64,000 bases of DNA, from positions 62,001 through 126,000 of the forward strand of contig NZ_ALBQ01000004.1 of NCBI RefSeq assembly GCF_000282895.1, given 5' to 3'. Of this stretch, positions 18,343 through 29,461 are shown piece by piece. Origin of the DNA: Sphingomonas sp. ATCC 31555 (GTDB taxonomy: Bacteria > Pseudomonadota > Alphaproteobacteria > Sphingomonadales > Sphingomonadaceae). Position 1 is the stretch's first letter. Every line of letters starts with the position of its first letter. Made by a program: the position numbers and the translations under genes. Under the pieces are notes generated by a model that worked only from the letters and a program-made list of their open reading frames with translations, did not search any database and was not told the DNA's origin.

Positions 18343-20430
18343 TCACCTCGCAATGACCCAGGTGAGCGCGGCGGTGAGCCCGATCAGCATGACGAAGGCA
18401 TAGGTGTAGAGATACCCCGATTGCAGCTTGACGGCCCCGAAGCTTCCGAACTGCACCAGGCGCGCCGCGCCATTGGGGCCGAACCGGTCGATCGTCTGCT
18501 CGTCGCCGCGCTTCCAGAACAGCCGCCCGATGGCGAACGCGGGACGCACGAAGAGCAGGTTGTAGAGCTCGTCGAAATACCATTTGTTGAGCAGGAACAG
18601 GTACAGCGGACGCACCTGCTCGGCGAAGGCCGCCGGGAAGCCCGGCGAAACGATGTACGCGAAGATCGCGGTGCCCAGGCCCAGCAGCATCGCCACCGTG
18701 GCCGAGAGCTTCACCCACACCGGCACTTCATGCATCGCGTGCATCAGATGCTCGTTGAAGGCCAGCGCGCCGTGCCAATAGGTCTCGCCCGCGCTCGGCT
18801 CGATAAACGCGCCGTGGAAGACGAAGCCGGCCAGCACTGCACCGATCGACAGCAGAACCAGCGGGATCAGCATGACAAGCGGGCTCTCGTGCGGGTGATA
18901 GCCCGCCGTGCCGTCGCCGTGATCGTGCGCGTGATGATGGTCATGGCCGTGCGCGTCGTGCGCGGCATGGGCATGATCGTCATGCGCGTGATCGTCATGG
19001 CCGTGGCCGTGCGCGTCGTGCACCGCGTGCTGGATATGCTCGGAAGCTGCCCAGCGCGGCTTGCCGTGGAAGGTGAGGAACACCACGCGCCACGAGTAGA
19101 AGCTCGTCAGCAGCGCGACGACCACGCCGACCCAGAACACGCCGGTGTTGCCCGAAGCGAAGGCCGCTTCGATGATCGCGTCCTTCGAGTGGAAGCCGGC
19201 AAAGCCGAACGCCACCGGATTGCCGAACAGCGCGGGGATGCCGACGCCGGTGATCGCGAGCGTGCCCGCCATCATCGCCGTGTAGGTCAGCGGGATCTTC
19301 TTCCAGAGGCCGCCATAATAGCGCATGTCCTGCTCGTGGTGCATCGCATGGATCACCGAGCCGGCGCCGAGGAACAGCAGCGCCTTGAAGAAGGCGTGCG
19401 TGAACAGGTGGAACATCGCCGCGCCGTACGCGCCGACGCCCGCTGCGAAGAACATGTAGCCGAGCTGCGAACAGGTCGAATAGGCGATCACGCGCTTAAT
19501 GTCGGTCTGCGTCGTGCCGACGGTGGCGGCGAAGAAGCAGGTAGCCGCGCCGATCACCATCACGACGTGCATCGCGACCGCACTCTGCTCGAACAGCGGC
19601 GACATGCGGCAGAGCATGAACACGCCCGCGGTCACCATGGTCGCGGCGTGGATCAGCGCCGACACCGGGGTCGGGCCTTCCATCGCGTCCGGCAACCAGG
19701 TGTGCAGGCCGAGCTGCGCCGACTTGCCCATCGCGCCGACGAACAGCAGCAGGCAGAGCACGGTGATCGTGTCGAAGCGATAGCCGAGGAAGCCGATCGT
19801 CGAACCCGCATGGTTCGGCGCCGCCGCCAGGATCGTCGGAATGTCGACGGTGCCGAACACCAGGAACACGCCGAAGATGCCGAGCATGAAGCCGAGGTCG
19901 CCGACGCGGTTGACCACGAAGGCCTTGATCGCTGCGGCATTGGCGCTAGGCTTGCGGAACCAGAAGCCGATCAGCAGGTAGGACGCGAGACCCACGCCTT
20001 CCCAGCCGAAGAACATTTGCACCAGGTTGTTCGCGGTCACGAGCATCAGCATCGCGAAGGTGAACAGCGACAGGTACGCGAAGAAGCGTGGCTGGTCCGG
20101 CTCCTCGCTCATATAGCCCCAGCTATAGAGATGGACGAGCGCCGACACGCTGGTGACCACCACGAGCATCACCGCGGTCAGCGCGTCGACGCGCAGTTCC
20201 CAGGCGAAGCTCATCGTGCCCGAGGTCATCCAGTGCAGCACCGGGGTGACCGTCGGCGCGGCCGAGCCGCTCAGGTAGGAGAGGAAGATCGGCCAGGACA
20301 GGCCGCACGCCACGAACAGCGAGCCCGTGGTGACGATCTTGGGCAGCGCGGCGCCGAACGACTTGTTCACGAGCCCCGCAACGGCTGCCGCGAGAAGCGG
20401 CAGGAATGTGATGATCAGAATGGACGACAT
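18343..20430 (-). CDS. nuoL: NADH-quinone oxidoreductase subunit L
   Basis: The distal antiporter-like subunit of complex I, which also carries the long lateral helix. The 695-residue protein has the family motif [18 protein letters not shown] and a following [14 protein letters not shown] helix. An extremely histidine- and aspartate-rich loop lies at about residues 466-512, made of repeats of the type [17 protein letters not shown]; a standard NuoL has no such segment there. The start overlaps the nuoK stop by one base. The loop falls between hydrophobic segments near the start of the C-terminal region. Confidence 0.96.
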   Translation of the reverse strand: MSSILIITFLPLLAAAVAGLVNKSFGAALPKIVTTGSLFVACGLSWPIFLSYLSGSAAPTVTPVLHWMTSGTMSFAWELRVDALTAVMLVVVTSVSALVHLYSWGYMSEEPDQPRFFAYLSLFTFAMLMLVTANNLVQMFFGWEGVGLASYLLIGFWFRKPSANAAAIKAFVVNRVGDLGFMLGIFGVFLVFGTVDIPTILAAAPNHAGSTIGFLGYRFDTITVLCLLLFVGAMGKSAQLGLHTWLPDAMEGPTPVSALIHAATMVTAGVFMLCRMSPLFEQSAVAMHVVMVIGAATCFFAATVGTTQTDIKRVIAYSTCSQLGYMFFAAGVGAYGAAMFHLFTHAFFKALLFLGAGSVIHAMHHEQDMRYYGGLWKKIPLTYTAMMAGTLAITGVGIPALFGNPVAFGFAGFHSKDAIIEAAFASGNTGVFWVGVVVALLTSFYSWRVVFLTFHGKPRWAASEHIQHAVHDAHGHGHDDHAHDDHAHAAHDAHGHDHHHAHDHGDGTAGYHPHESPLVMLIPLVLLSIGAVLAGFVFHGAFIEPSAGETYWHGALAFNEHLMHAMHEVPVWVKLSATVAMLLGLGTAIFAYIVSPGFPAAFAEQVRPLYLFLLNKWYFDELYNLLFVRPAFAIGRLFWKRGDEQTIDRFGPNGAARLVQFGSFGAVKLQSGYLYTYAFVMLIGLTAALTWVIAR

Positions 20431-20735
20431 CAGCCCTGCATCCGATTGACGTCGTCGACCGAAATCGTGCCGCGACCGCGGAAATAGATGACCAGGATCG
20501 CAAGGCCGATCGCGGCCTCACCGGCGGCGACGGTCAGCACGAACATCGCGAACACCTGGCCGACCAGATCGCCGAGGAACGACGAGAAGGCGACGAGATT
20601 GAGGTTCACCGCCAGAAGGATCAGCTCGATCGCCATCAGGATGACGATCAGGTTCTTCCGGTTCATGAAGATGCCGAGCACCCCCATGGTGAACAGGATG
20701 GCCGAGACGACCAGATAATGGGTTAGCGAGATCAC
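20430..20735 (-). CDS. nuoK: NADH-quinone oxidoreductase subunit K
   Basis: A small (101-residue) membrane subunit of complex I with three helices, homologous to MrpC. The two membrane glutamates of the proton path are visible in [20 protein letters not shown] and in [17 protein letters not shown]. It begins four bases inside the end of nuoJ and overlaps nuoL by one base, consistent with coupled translation. Confidence 0.96.
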   Translation of the reverse strand: MISLTHYLVVSAILFTMGVLGIFMNRKNLIVILMAIELILLAVNLNLVAFSSFLGDLVGQVFAMFVLTVAAGEAAIGLAILVIYFRGRGTISVDDVNRMQG

Positions 20736-21343
20736 AGCTCCATCCCCTGCCCGACCGCCGGGTTCATGTTACGGGTGGCGTCCTTCGCACGGCGGGCGTT
20801 CTGGCGCGCAATGTTCTGCGGCCGCACGTCGCTGCGCTTGCGGTAGGTCAGCACGATCGCACCGATCATCGCGACGAGCAGCACCAGGCCGGCGCCTTCG
20901 AACACGAACAGGTAGCGCGTGTAGAGCAGCTGGCCGATCGCTTCGATGTTCGGCACGCCGTCCTGCACCGGGGCGACGCGGCGGCCGAGCGCCAGCGTGC
21001 CGGCGCTCCAGGCGCCCACCGCGACGATGATCTCGGCGACCAGCGCTAGCGCCAGCAGCAGGCCGACCGCGGCATACTTCATCACGCCCGCGCGGAGCTC
21101 GGTGAAGTCGATGTCGAGCATCATCACGACGAACAGGAAGAGCACCGCGACCGCGCCGACATAAACGATCACCAGCAGCATGGCGATGAATTCGGCGCCC
21201 ACGAGCACCATCAGGCCCGCAGCGTTGAAGAACGCCAGAATGAGCCAGAGGACGGAATGTACCGGGTTACGCGACAGGATCGTGCAGGCGCCGGAGACGC
21301 ACACGATGATCGCAAACAGGTAAAAGGCGAGAAGCTGGATCAC
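20732..21343 (-). CDS. nuoJ: NADH-quinone oxidoreductase subunit J
   Basis: Membrane subunit of complex I, 203 residues with five hydrophobic segments. The conserved third helix with its pi-bulge region is visible as [21 protein letters not shown]. The C-terminus carries a short basic cytoplasmic tail ([11 protein letters not shown]). It starts 33 bases after nuoI and overlaps nuoK by four bases. Confidence 0.96.
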   Translation of the reverse strand: MIQLLAFYLFAIIVCVSGACTILSRNPVHSVLWLILAFFNAAGLMVLVGAEFIAMLLVIVYVGAVAVLFLFVVMMLDIDFTELRAGVMKYAAVGLLLALALVAEIIVAVGAWSAGTLALGRRVAPVQDGVPNIEAIGQLLYTRYLFVFEGAGLVLLVAMIGAIVLTYRKRSDVRPQNIARQNARRAKDATRNMNPAVGQGMEL

Positions 21344-21376
21344 GGAATCGGATGGCCCCTTTGAATGGTGCGGCGC

Positions 21377-21862
21377 TTAACGGTACGGCGCGTCGGCGGC
21401 AAGGTTCGCCGCAATCGCGCGTTCCCAGCGATCGCCGTTCGCGAGCAGCTTATCCTTTTGATAAATCAGCTCTTCACGCGTTTCGGTGGAAAATTCGAAA
21501 TTCGGCCCCTCGACGATCGCATCGACCGGGCAGGCTTCCTGACACAGGCCGCAGTAAATGCACTTGGTCATGTCGATGTCGTAGCGCGTCGTGCGGCGGC
21601 TGCCGTCGTCGCGCGGCTCGGCCTCGATCGTGATCGCCAGCGCCGGGCACACCGCCTCGCACAGCTTGCACGCGATGCAGCGCTCTTCCCCATTGGGATA
21701 GCGGCGCAGCGCATGCTCGCCGCGGAAGCGGGGCGAGAGCGGGTTCTTCTCGTACGGATAGTTGATCGTCGCCTTGGGCTTGAAGAAATACTTCAAGGTC
21801 AGGGCGTGCGCCTTCACGAACTCCCACAGAGTCCAGGTGCGGACGAAACTTGCGACGCTCAT
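21377..21862 (-). CDS. nuoI: NADH-quinone oxidoreductase subunit I
   Basis: NuoI carries clusters N6a and N6b, which pass electrons towards NuoB in the peripheral arm. The 161-residue protein has two classic 4Fe-4S motifs, [12 protein letters not shown] (near 62-73) and [12 protein letters not shown] (near 101-112). The start at 21862 ([15 protein letters not shown]) overlaps the nuoH stop by four bases; the frame stays open for 88 codons upstream, but that is antisense-free nuoH territory. Confidence 0.96.
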   Translation of the reverse strand: MSVASFVRTWTLWEFVKAHALTLKYFFKPKATINYPYEKNPLSPRFRGEHALRRYPNGEERCIACKLCEAVCPALAITIEAEPRDDGSRRTTRYDIDMTKCIYCGLCQEACPVDAIVEGPNFEFSTETREELIYQKDKLLANGDRWERAIAANLAADAPYR

Positions 21863-22908
21863 GCGGGCACTCCAACCCGGGTCAGCATGAGAAACCCGGA
21901 AACGAGGAAGACGAAGAGAAGCGACAGCGGCAGGAAGATCTTCCAGCCCAGGCGCATCAGCTGGTCGTAGCGATAGCGCGGGACGGTGGCCTTCACCCAG
22001 CTGAAGCAGAAGAAGAAGAACAGCATCTTGGCGAACAGCCAGAGAATGCCCGGCACCATATACAGCGGCGCCCAGTCGAACGGCGGGAGATACCCACCCC
22101 AGAACAGCGTGGCGTTGAGCGCGCACATCAGGATGACGTTGGCATATTCGCCGAGCCAGTAGAGCGCGAAGGCCATCGACGAATATTCGGTCTGATAGCC
22201 CGCGACCAGCTCCGACTCCGCTTCGGTCAGGTCGAACGGCGCGCGCTGCGTCTCGGCGAGCGACGAGATGAAGAACACGATCGCCATCGGGAAGAGCAGC
22301 GGGTTGACGAAGTTGCCGTTGACGAAGCCGTAATAGCCCTTCTGCGCCTCGACGATCGCGCCGAGGTTGAAGGTGCCAGCCCAGAGCACGACCGAGATCA
22401 GCACGAAGCCGATCGAGACTTCATAGCTCACCATCTGCGCAGCAGCGCGGATCGCCGAGTAGAACGGGTACTTCGAGTTGGACGACCAGCCCGCGAGGAT
22501 GATGCCGTACACGCCCAGCGACGAGGCCGCGAGCACGTAGAGCAGGCCGACATTGATGTTCGACAGCGCGACGCCCGCCTGGAACGGCACCACCGCCCAC
22601 ACGATCAGCGCGACCGTGAAGGTGATGATCGGCGCGAGCAGGAACAGGCCCTTGTTCGCACCCGACGGGATGATGGTTTCCTGCAGGAACACCTTCAGGC
22701 CGTCGGCGAAGGACTGGAGCAGGCCGAGCGGACCGACGACGTTCGGGCCGCGGCGCAGCGCCATCGCCGCCCAGATCTTGCGATCGGCATAGATGATCAT
22801 GGCCACGGCCAGCATCACCGGCAGCGCGATCACCAGAATGTCGATGATCGTGGCGATGAACCAGGACCAGCCGTACGGCAGGCCGAGAGCGGTAAACCAG
22901 GAGGTCAT
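21859..22908 (-). CDS. nuoH: NADH-quinone oxidoreductase subunit H
   Basis: NuoH forms the quinone-binding membrane anchor that joins the two arms of complex I. At 349 residues it has about eight helices. The family signature [19 protein letters not shown] and the quinone-channel loop [20 protein letters not shown], rich in glutamates, are both present. It overlaps nuoG by four bases at its start and nuoI by four at its end. Confidence 0.97.
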   Translation of the reverse strand: MTSWFTALGLPYGWSWFIATIIDILVIALPVMLAVAMIIYADRKIWAAMALRRGPNVVGPLGLLQSFADGLKVFLQETIIPSGANKGLFLLAPIITFTVALIVWAVVPFQAGVALSNINVGLLYVLAASSLGVYGIILAGWSSNSKYPFYSAIRAAAQMVSYEVSIGFVLISVVLWAGTFNLGAIVEAQKGYYGFVNGNFVNPLLFPMAIVFFISSLAETQRAPFDLTEAESELVAGYQTEYSSMAFALYWLGEYANVILMCALNATLFWGGYLPPFDWAPLYMVPGILWLFAKMLFFFFCFSWVKATVPRYRYDQLMRLGWKIFLPLSLLFVFLVSGFLMLTRVGVPA

Positions 22909-24923
22909 TCTGCGGCCTCTGCGAAATCTTCGCCATGGAGCAGTTCGGCCGAGCAGCGCTGCATCGTCGGCGACGCACGGCAGATGGCGTTGGTGAGATA
23001 GAAGTCAGCGATCGGATAGGTCACCGGACCCGACGCCTGGCTGGGCAGCGACGGCGGGTTCCACGCGAACTCGGCCAGACCTTCCTGGCCGAGCGCCGGA
23101 ACCTCGCCCGCCATCGCGGCGCGCAGCTCGTCGAAGCTGTCGAACGGCAGCGTGCGGCCGAGCTTTTCGGACAGCGCGCGCAGGATCGTCCAGTCCTCGC
23201 GCGCCTCGCCCGGTGCGAACACCGCGCGATCGGCGCGCTGCACGCGGCCTTCGAGGTTGACATAGGTGCCCGGCTTCTCGGCATAGGTAGCACCCGGCAG
23301 GATCACATCGGCATGATGCGCGCCCTGGTCGCCATGGTGGCCGATATAGACCTTGAAGCTGCCGGCGAACTTCGAGAAGTCCACCTCGTCGGCGCCCAGG
23401 AAGAAGGCGAGCTTCGGCGATGCCGCGACGATGTCGGCAATGCCGCCCTTCTGCGCATAGCCGAGCATCAGGCCGGCCATCCGCGCCGCCGCGGTGTGGA
23501 CGACGTTGAAGCCGTTCCATGCAGCCTCGGTCTCGGTCGCGGCGCGCTGGAAGGCACCCGCGATCGCGAGCGCGGCACCATGGCCGTTCTTGAGCGCGCC
23601 GGGGCCGAGGATCAGCGCCGGCTTCTTGGCATTGTCGATCGCCTGGGCGAGATTTTCCGGCAGGCTGCCCAGCAGCCCCAGATCGTCACCCAGCCACTCG
23701 ACCTTGTAGGTCAGGTCGACCTGCGGGCCGATCGCGAACACCTTGGCACCGCGCTTGATCGCCTTGCGCACGCGGGTGTTCACCAGCGGCGCTTCCCAGC
23801 GCAGATTGGTGCCGACCAGCAGGATCGCATCCGCCTCTTCGAGCGCCGCGATGGTGGTGTTGAACGCCACCGCCGACAGGCTCGACGTGTCATAGGCCAT
23901 GCCGGTCTGGCGGCCTTCGAGCAGGTCCGAACCGAACGCCTTCACCAGCGCCTTGGCGGCATACATGGTCTCGGCATCGAGCAGGTCGCCGGCGATCGCC
24001 GCGACGCTCGAACCGGCATTGGCGGCCACGCCCGCGATAGCGTCGAACGCTTCTTCCCAGCTCGCCGGGACCAGCTTGCCGTCCTTGCGGACGAACGGGC
24101 GGTCGAGACGGCGGCGGACCAGCGCGTCGACATGGTAGCGGGTCTTGTCGTGCGCCCACTCCTCGTTCACGTCCTCGTTGATGCGCGGCAGGACGCGCAT
24201 CACCTGACGGCCGCGGCTGTCGAGGCGGATGTTGGTGCCGACCGCGTCCATCACGTCGATCGACAGGTTCCGCTTGAGCTCCCAGGGGCGATATTCGAAC
24301 GCGACCGGCTTGTGGGTCAGCGCGCCGACCGGGCACAGGTCCGCGACATTGCCCGAAAGCTCGCTCTTGAACGCCTTTTCGAGATAGGTCGTGATCTGCA
24401 TGTTCTCGCCGCGATAGATCGCGCCGATATCCTCCACGCCGGCCACTTCCTCGCCGAAGCGGACGCAGCGGGTGCACTGGATGCAGCGGGTCATCACCGT
24501 CTTGATGATGGGGCCCATATATTTCTCGGTGACCGCGCGCTTGTTTTCCTCATAGCGCGACTGGCCACGACCATAGGCGACCGACTGGTCCTGCAGGTCG
24601 CACTCACCGCCCTGATCGCAGATCGGGCAATCGAGCGGGTGGTTGATCAGCAGGAATTCCATCACGCCTTCGCGCGCGGCCTTCACCATCGGGCTGTCGG
24701 TGCGGACTTCCTGATTGTCGGCGGCCGGCAGCGCGCACGAAGCCTGGGGCTTGGGCGGTCCGGGCTTCACCTCGACCAGGCACATGCGGCAATTGCCGGC
24801 GATGCTCAGCCGTTCATGATAGCAGAAACGCGGAATCTCCTTGCCCGCGGCCTCGCAGGCCTGGAGCACAGTGGCGCCCTGCGGCACCTCGACTTCGATT
24901 CCGTCAACCTTGAGCTTGGGCAT
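22905..24923 (-). CDS. nuoG: NADH-quinone oxidoreductase subunit G
   Basis: The largest peripheral-arm subunit, 672 residues, carrying clusters N1b, N4 and N5. N-terminal 2Fe-2S ligands are in [16 protein letters not shown] plus a later Cys. The His/Cys-ligated cluster is in [17 protein letters not shown], and the 4Fe-4S motif is [10 protein letters not shown] with a distant Cys in DLCPVGAL. A molybdopterin-oxidoreductase-like domain follows, which in complex I binds no molybdenum. The start at 24923 ([14 protein letters not shown]) overlaps the nuoF stop by one base; a longer open frame upstream lies inside nuoF. Confidence 0.97.
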   Translation of the reverse strand: MPKLKVDGIEVEVPQGATVLQACEAAGKEIPRFCYHERLSIAGNCRMCLVEVKPGPPKPQASCALPAADNQEVRTDSPMVKAAREGVMEFLLINHPLDCPICDQGGECDLQDQSVAYGRGQSRYEENKRAVTEKYMGPIIKTVMTRCIQCTRCVRFGEEVAGVEDIGAIYRGENMQITTYLEKAFKSELSGNVADLCPVGALTHKPVAFEYRPWELKRNLSIDVMDAVGTNIRLDSRGRQVMRVLPRINEDVNEEWAHDKTRYHVDALVRRRLDRPFVRKDGKLVPASWEEAFDAIAGVAANAGSSVAAIAGDLLDAETMYAAKALVKAFGSDLLEGRQTGMAYDTSSLSAVAFNTTIAALEEADAILLVGTNLRWEAPLVNTRVRKAIKRGAKVFAIGPQVDLTYKVEWLGDDLGLLGSLPENLAQAIDNAKKPALILGPGALKNGHGAALAIAGAFQRAATETEAAWNGFNVVHTAAARMAGLMLGYAQKGGIADIVAASPKLAFFLGADEVDFSKFAGSFKVYIGHHGDQGAHHADVILPGATYAEKPGTYVNLEGRVQRADRAVFAPGEAREDWTILRALSEKLGRTLPFDSFDELRAAMAGEVPALGQEGLAEFAWNPPSLPSQASGPVTYPIADFYLTNAICRASPTMQRCSAELLHGEDFAEAAE

Positions 24924-26227
24924 TACTCTGCCGCCTCTTGCATGGTTTCGATGCCGCCCGACTTGCGCTCGTTGATACGGCGCTCGATCTCGGGGCGGAA
25001 ATGGCGGATCAGGCCCTGGATCGGCCAGGCGGCCGCATCGCCCAGGGCGCAGATGGTGTGGCCTTCGACCTGCTTGGTCACCTGCTGCAGCGTGTCGATC
25101 TCGCTGATGTCGGCGTCGCCGGTGCGCAGCCGCTCCATCACGCGCCACATCCAGCCGGTGCCTTCGCGGCACGGCGTGCACTGGCCACAGCTCTCATGCT
25201 TGTAGAAATAGGAGAGCCGGCTGATCGCGCGGACGATGTCGGTCGACTTGTCCATCACGATCACGGCGGCGGTGCCGAGGCCCGAGCCGAGCGCGCGCAA
25301 GCCGTCAAAGTCCATCGGGCAGTCCATGATCTGGGCTGCCGGCACCAGCGGCACCGACGAACCGCCCGGGATCACCGCGAGCAGATTGTCCCAACCGCCG
25401 CGAATGCCGCCGCAATGCTTCTCGATCAGCTCGCGGAACGGGATCGACATGGCCTCCTCGACCACGCACGGCTTGTTCACATGGCCCGAGATCTGGAAGA
25501 GCTTGGTGCCCTTGTTGTTCTCGTTGCCGAAGCTGGCGAACCATTCGGGACCACGCCGCAGGATCGTCGGCGCAACCGCGATCGACTCGACGTTGTTGAC
25601 CGTGGTCGGGCAGCCATAGAGGCCCGCACCCGCCGGGAACGGCGGCTTGAGGCGCGGCTGGCCCTTCTTGCCTTCCAGGCTCTCGATCATCGCGGTCTCT
25701 TCGCCGCAGATGTACGCGCCGGCGCCGCGATGGACGAACACGTCGAAGTCATAGCCCGAACCGCAGGCATTCTTGCCCAGCAGGCCGGCGGCATAGGCCT
25801 CGGCGACGGCTGCGAACAGCGTCTCGGCCTCGCGGATATATTCGCCGCGGATGTAGATATAGGCCGCCCGCGCGCGCATCGCGAAGCCAGCAACCAGCGC
25901 GCCTTCGATCAGCAAATGCGGATCGTGGCGGATGATCTCGCGGTCCTTGCACGAGCCGGGCTCGGATTCGTCTGCATTGATGACGAGGAAGCTCGGACGC
26001 TCGGGCGTCGGGTTCTTCGGCATGAAGCTCCACTTCATGCCCGTCGGGAAGCCGGCGCCGCCACGCCCGCGCAGGCCCGAGGCCTTGATGCGGTCGATGA
26101 TGGTGTCCTGCCCCAATTCCAGCAGCGCCTTGGTGTTGTCCCACGCGCCGCGCGCACGGGCGGCGTCGAGGTGCCACGACTGGTAGCCGTAGAGATTGGT
26201 GAAGATGCGGTCCTTGTCCTGAAGCAC
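24923..26227 (-). CDS. nuoF: NADH-quinone oxidoreductase subunit F
   Basis: NuoF oxidises NADH with FMN and holds cluster N3. The 434-residue protein shows the NADH/FMN motif [16 protein letters not shown], the [11 protein letters not shown] loop, an RGEY segment, and the 4Fe-4S ligands in [15 protein letters not shown] with a distant Cys in [11 protein letters not shown]. The first residues ([14 protein letters not shown]) are typical of alphaproteobacterial and mitochondrial NuoF. A one-codon gap separates it from the small membrane gene upstream. Confidence 0.97.
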   Translation of the reverse strand: MLQDKDRIFTNLYGYQSWHLDAARARGAWDNTKALLELGQDTIIDRIKASGLRGRGGAGFPTGMKWSFMPKNPTPERPSFLVINADESEPGSCKDREIIRHDPHLLIEGALVAGFAMRARAAYIYIRGEYIREAETLFAAVAEAYAAGLLGKNACGSGYDFDVFVHRGAGAYICGEETAMIESLEGKKGQPRLKPPFPAGAGLYGCPTTVNNVESIAVAPTILRRGPEWFASFGNENNKGTKLFQISGHVNKPCVVEEAMSIPFRELIEKHCGGIRGGWDNLLAVIPGGSSVPLVPAAQIMDCPMDFDGLRALGSGLGTAAVIVMDKSTDIVRAISRLSYFYKHESCGQCTPCREGTGWMWRVMERLRTGDADISEIDTLQQVTKQVEGHTICALGDAAAWPIQGLIRHFRPEIERRINERKSGGIETMQEAAE

Positions 26228-26228
26228 C

Positions 26229-26396
26229 TTAGCGTCCCTTCCCGACCAGCTTCTGTACGAACAGATAGAAGACTACGGCCAGACCGATCAGGACGAGCGT
26301 CCCGATCAAGTTAAATGCAAGCTCGAGCACCCAGCCGAGCACGACGATACCGCCGATGATGGCCAGGATGGTGACGATGAGGCTGTTGCCCCGCAT
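26229..26396 (-). CDS. Small membrane protein embedded in the nuo operon (55 aa)
   Basis: A 55-residue open frame between nuoE and nuoF, read as [20 protein letters not shown], then [19 protein letters not shown] and [16 protein letters not shown]. It contains one long or two short hydrophobic segments with a positively charged C-terminus. Its ATG shares one base with the nuoE stop, and its stop lies one base before the nuoF start region, so it is fully packed into the operon. That packing, the coherent hydrophobic composition and the in-frame start argue for a real gene. I do not recognise a family. It could be an accessory or assembly peptide of complex I; this is inference from position only. 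Confidence 0.7.
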   Translation of the reverse strand: MRGNSLIVTILAIIGGIVVLGWVLELAFNLIGTLVLIGLAVVFYLFVQKLVGKGR

Positions 26397-27064
26397 CACC
26401 ATTCGCCCCGATAGTCATGGTTCTCATGGACCATCGCGGTAAGCGTCGTCGGACCGCCGAGCGGCTCGACGGTGTGACGGCCCGGCTCCTGCGTACCGGT
26501 CTTGGGGCTCTCGCCCTTGGCCAGCGCGTCGAGGATCGCGAGCGTCCGATCATAGTCGAGATCTTCGAAATTGTCGTCGTTGATCTGTACCATCGGCGCC
26601 GACGAGCAATTGCCCATGCACTCGACCTCGGTGAGCGTGAACAGCCCGTCCGCGGTGGTGTGGCCCTTCTTGAGCCCGCGTGCCTTGCACGCAGCCATCA
26701 CATCGTCCGACCCGCGCAGCATGCACGGCGTGGTGCCGCAGACCTGCACATGGTAGCGGCCGACCGGCACCAGATTGAACATGGTGTAGAAGGTCGCGAC
26801 CTCGAACACGCGAATATAGGGCATGTCCAGTTCGCGCGCGACGAACTCGATCACCGGAACCGGCAGCCAGCCCTGCGTGTTTGTCTCCGCGCCCACCTGG
26901 CGCTGCGCCAGATCGAGGAACGGGATGGTGCACGACATCTGGCGGCCCGCCGGATAGCGCGCCATGATCTCGCGCGCCTTCTCGGCGTTGGCCGGCGTCC
27001 AGGCGAAATTGCCCCAGCGCGCGCGGACTTCCGCTTCGTCGGGGAGTTGGGGTGCGTCAGCCAT
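26396..27064 (-). CDS. nuoE: NADH-quinone oxidoreductase subunit E
   Basis: NuoE holds the 2Fe-2S cluster N1a beside NuoF. The 222-residue protein has the thioredoxin-like ferredoxin pattern CGTTPCMLRG then ECMGNCSSAPM (Cys-x4-Cys ... Cys-x3-Cys). The N-terminal helical domain ([20 protein letters not shown]) is normal. The C-terminus is extended past the fold by about 40 residues, rich in Gly, Pro and Thr, ending in MVHENHDYRGEW. Its start overlaps the stop of the upstream NTF2-like gene by one base. Confidence 0.96.
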   Translation of the reverse strand: MADAPQLPDEAEVRARWGNFAWTPANAEKAREIMARYPAGRQMSCTIPFLDLAQRQVGAETNTQGWLPVPVIEFVARELDMPYIRVFEVATFYTMFNLVPVGRYHVQVCGTTPCMLRGSDDVMAACKARGLKKGHTTADGLFTLTEVECMGNCSSAPMVQINDDNFEDLDYDRTLAILDALAKGESPKTGTQEPGRHTVEPLGGPTTLTAMVHENHDYRGEW

Positions 27065-27402
27065 CAGCGGATAAACTCCACCCGATCGACCTTGTCGTCG
27101 GAGAACGTATAAATGGACATCACCTCGAAGGGCTCGGCCTCGGGCGAGCGCGACACCTTCTCGTGCAGCACGACGGTCTCGCCGAGCGCATAGGAGGACA
27201 GGATGTCGGCACGGTTGTGCGGAAACTCGGCGAACATCGCCTTCAGCCCCGAACGCACGCCTTCGCGGCCCTCGCGCAGCACGGCGCCGCGATAGGTCGC
27301 CTCGCAGGCGCCGTCGGTCATCAGCTCGACATAGCCGTCGGCATCCTGCGCGTTGTACCGCGCGATCATTTCATGGGTCGTGGCGATACGATCCGTGCTC
27401 AA
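27064..27402 (-). CDS. NTF2/SnoaL-like protein embedded in the nuo operon
   Basis: A 112-residue protein with a nuclear transport factor 2/SnoaL-like fold pattern: a helical start ([20 protein letters not shown]), then [18 protein letters not shown] and strands ending in [19 protein letters not shown]. Such proteins bind or isomerise small molecules or act as accessory factors. It starts at a TTG that overlaps the nuoD stop (TTGA) and ends one base into the nuoE start, so it is fully integrated in the operon. An ATG 11 codons in is a shorter alternative. NuoD to NuoE are normally adjacent; a role in complex I or in quinone chemistry is possible but unproven. Confidence 0.8.
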   Translation of the reverse strand: MSTDRIATTHEMIARYNAQDADGYVELMTDGACEATYRGAVLREGREGVRSGLKAMFAEFPHNRADILSSYALGETVVLHEKVSRSPEAEPFEVMSIYTFSDDKVDRVEFIR

Positions 27403-28628
27403 CGGTCGCACTCCCCGAACACGATGTCCATCGCGCCCAGAATGGCGGTGATGTCGGCGAGCATATGGCCCTTGGACATGAAGTCCATCGCCTGGAGGTG
27501 GCTGAACGCCGTCGGGCGCACCTTGCAGCGATACGGCTTGTTGGTGCCATCCGAGACCAGGTACACGCCGAATTCGCCCTTGGGGCTCTCGGTTGCGACA
27601 TACACTTCGCCCGCCGGCACGTGATAGCCTTCGGTGAAGAGCTTGAAGTGATGGATCAGCGCTTCCATCGACTGCTTCATCTCGCCGCGCTTCGGGGCCC
27701 CTACCTTGCGGTCGAGCGTCAGGACCGGGCCTTCCGGCATGTCCTGGATGCACTGCTTGATGATGCGGGCCGACTGGTAGACTTCCTCGACGCGGACCAT
27801 GAAGCGATCATAGCAATCGCCGCGGGTGCCGACCGGGATCTCGAAGTCGACGCGGTCGTACACGTCATAGGGCTGCGCGCGGCGGATATCCCACGGAATG
27901 CCGGCGGCGCGGATCATCGGGCCGGAGAAGCCCCACTTGATCGCGTCCTCGCGGCTCACCGTCGCGATGTCGACGTTGCGCTGCTTGAAGATGCGGTTCT
28001 CGGCGACCAGGCTGATCGCGTCACCGAACAGCTGCGGCAGGCGCGTGTCGAGCCATTCCGCGATGTCGTTCAGCAGCTTGACCGGCACGTCCTGACGCAC
28101 CCCGCCGACGCGGTAATAGTTCGAGTGCATGCGCGCACCCGACGCCCGCTCGAAGAAGTTCAGGCAGTCCTCGCGGATCTCGAACATCCACAGGTTCGGC
28201 GTCATCGCGCCGACGTCCATCACGTGCGAACCGAGGTTCAGCATGTGGTTGCAGATTCGGGTCAGCTCGGCGAACAGCACGCGGAGATACTGGCCGCGCA
28301 GCGGCACCTCGAGATCGAGCAGCTTCTCGACCGCGAGGACGAAGCTGTGCTCCATCGCCAGCGGCGAACAGTAATCGAAGCGATCGAAATAGGGCAGCGC
28401 CTGGGTGTAGGTCTTGTACTCGATCAGCTTTTCGGTGCCGCGGTGGAGCAGGCCGACATGCGGATCGATGCGCTCGATGATCTCGCCATCCAGTTCGGTG
28501 ACGAGACGGAGCACGCCGTGCGCCGCGGGATGCTGCGGGCCGAAGTTGATCGTGTAGTTCGCGATCGAGGTATCGCCCGTCGCCGGGTCGACATCGCGCT
28601 CCATGATCTTGGCTACGGTATCGCTCAT
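27399..28628 (-). CDS. nuoD: NADH-quinone oxidoreductase subunit D
   Basis: NuoD is the 49-kDa-type subunit that forms the quinone site with NuoB and NuoH. The 409-residue protein shows the family start [20 protein letters not shown], with the His and Tyr-region residues of the quinone pocket, and the end DIVFGECDR, normal for the family. The start at 28628 ([15 protein letters not shown]) overlaps the nuoC stop by four bases; the upstream open frame lies inside nuoC. Confidence 0.97.
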   Translation of the reverse strand: MSDTVAKIMERDVDPATGDTSIANYTINFGPQHPAAHGVLRLVTELDGEIIERIDPHVGLLHRGTEKLIEYKTYTQALPYFDRFDYCSPLAMEHSFVLAVEKLLDLEVPLRGQYLRVLFAELTRICNHMLNLGSHVMDVGAMTPNLWMFEIREDCLNFFERASGARMHSNYYRVGGVRQDVPVKLLNDIAEWLDTRLPQLFGDAISLVAENRIFKQRNVDIATVSREDAIKWGFSGPMIRAAGIPWDIRRAQPYDVYDRVDFEIPVGTRGDCYDRFMVRVEEVYQSARIIKQCIQDMPEGPVLTLDRKVGAPKRGEMKQSMEALIHHFKLFTEGYHVPAGEVYVATESPKGEFGVYLVSDGTNKPYRCKVRPTAFSHLQAMDFMSKGHMLADITAILGAMDIVFGECDR

Positions 28629-29461
28629 TTGTTCTGCCCTTCGCCCTTGGTCGGGATCACGTCCGGATCCTTGGGCTTTTCGCCGGGCTGGTTGCCCGGA
28701 TGCGGCTGGCCGGCGCCGGTCTGGGCCGGGCTGTCGGTGGTCTTGGTGTCCTTGCCCTGCGCCGGCTCGCTCTTGGCGGCGGCGGTGTCGGCGCTCGCGA
28801 CTTGGGCGGCGGCAGCCGGCGTGGGCGCCCCCTTGGCCTGCGGCTGCGGCGCCTTCTCGTCGCCGGGCAGCACATATTGCGCACCTTCCCACGGGCTCAT
28901 GAAGTCGAAGTTGCGGAAGTCCTGCGCCAGGCTGACCGGCTCATAGACCACGCGCTTCGCCTCTTCCGAGTAGCGCACCTCGACATACCCGGTCATCGGG
29001 AAGTCCTTGCGCAGCGGATGGCCCTGGAAGCCATAGTCGGTCAGGATGCGGCGGAGATCGTCATTGCCCTCGAACAGCACGCCGTACATGTCGTACGTCT
29101 CGCGCTCGAGCCAGCCGGCGACCGGCCAGATGTCGGTCACGCTCGGCACCGGCTTTTCCTCGTCGGTGATGACGCGGACGCGGATACGGTGGTTCCGGGT
29201 GAACGACAGCAGCTGGTAGACGACGTCGAAGCGCTCCGCGCGCTGCGGATAGTCGACACCGGCGATCTCGCTGAGCTGCTGATATTCCAGGCCCGGCGTG
29301 TCGCGCAGCGCGATCATCGCGTCGCACAGCTTCTCGCGGACGACGGTGAGCGACACTTCGCCCACGGCGTCCTTCGCCTCGACCAGCATGTCGCCGAGCG
29401 CGGCCTTGGCCGCCTCGATCACGCCGTCGTTCGCGGCATAGCGGGGAGCCGGCGCCCTCAC
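28625..29461 (-). CDS. nuoC: NADH-quinone oxidoreductase subunit C with a long Pro/Ala tail
   Basis: Peripheral-arm subunit (30-kDa type), 278 residues. The conserved core runs to about residue 195 and includes [15 protein letters not shown] and [20 protein letters not shown]. The last 80 residues are a disordered-looking tail of Ala, Pro, Gln, Gly and Lys (for example [20 protein letters not shown]), beyond the usual length. Start and stop overlap the neighbours nuoB and nuoD by four bases each. Confidence 0.96.
   Translation of the reverse strand: MRAPAPRYAANDGVIEAAKAALGDMLVEAKDAVGEVSLTVVREKLCDAMIALRDTPGLEYQQLSEIAGVDYPQRAERFDVVYQLLSFTRNHRIRVRVITDEEKPVPSVTDIWPVAGWLERETYDMYGVLFEGNDDLRRILTDYGFQGHPLRKDFPMTGYVEVRYSEEAKRVVYEPVSLAQDFRNFDFMSPWEGAQYVLPGDEKAPQPQAKGAPTPAAAAQVASADTAAAKSEPAQGKDTKTTDSPAQTGAGQPHPGNQPGEKPKDPDVIPTKGEGQNK

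Noticed and set aside
17950..20487. 845-codon plus-strand open frame opposite nuoL and nuoM
   Set aside because: Its Arg/His-rich translation is the complement of membrane-protein codons; the nuo genes on the other strand are unambiguous.
22935..25205. 756-codon plus-strand open frame opposite nuoG
   Set aside because: Antisense artefact of high GC; nuoG has all its cluster ligands on the minus strand.
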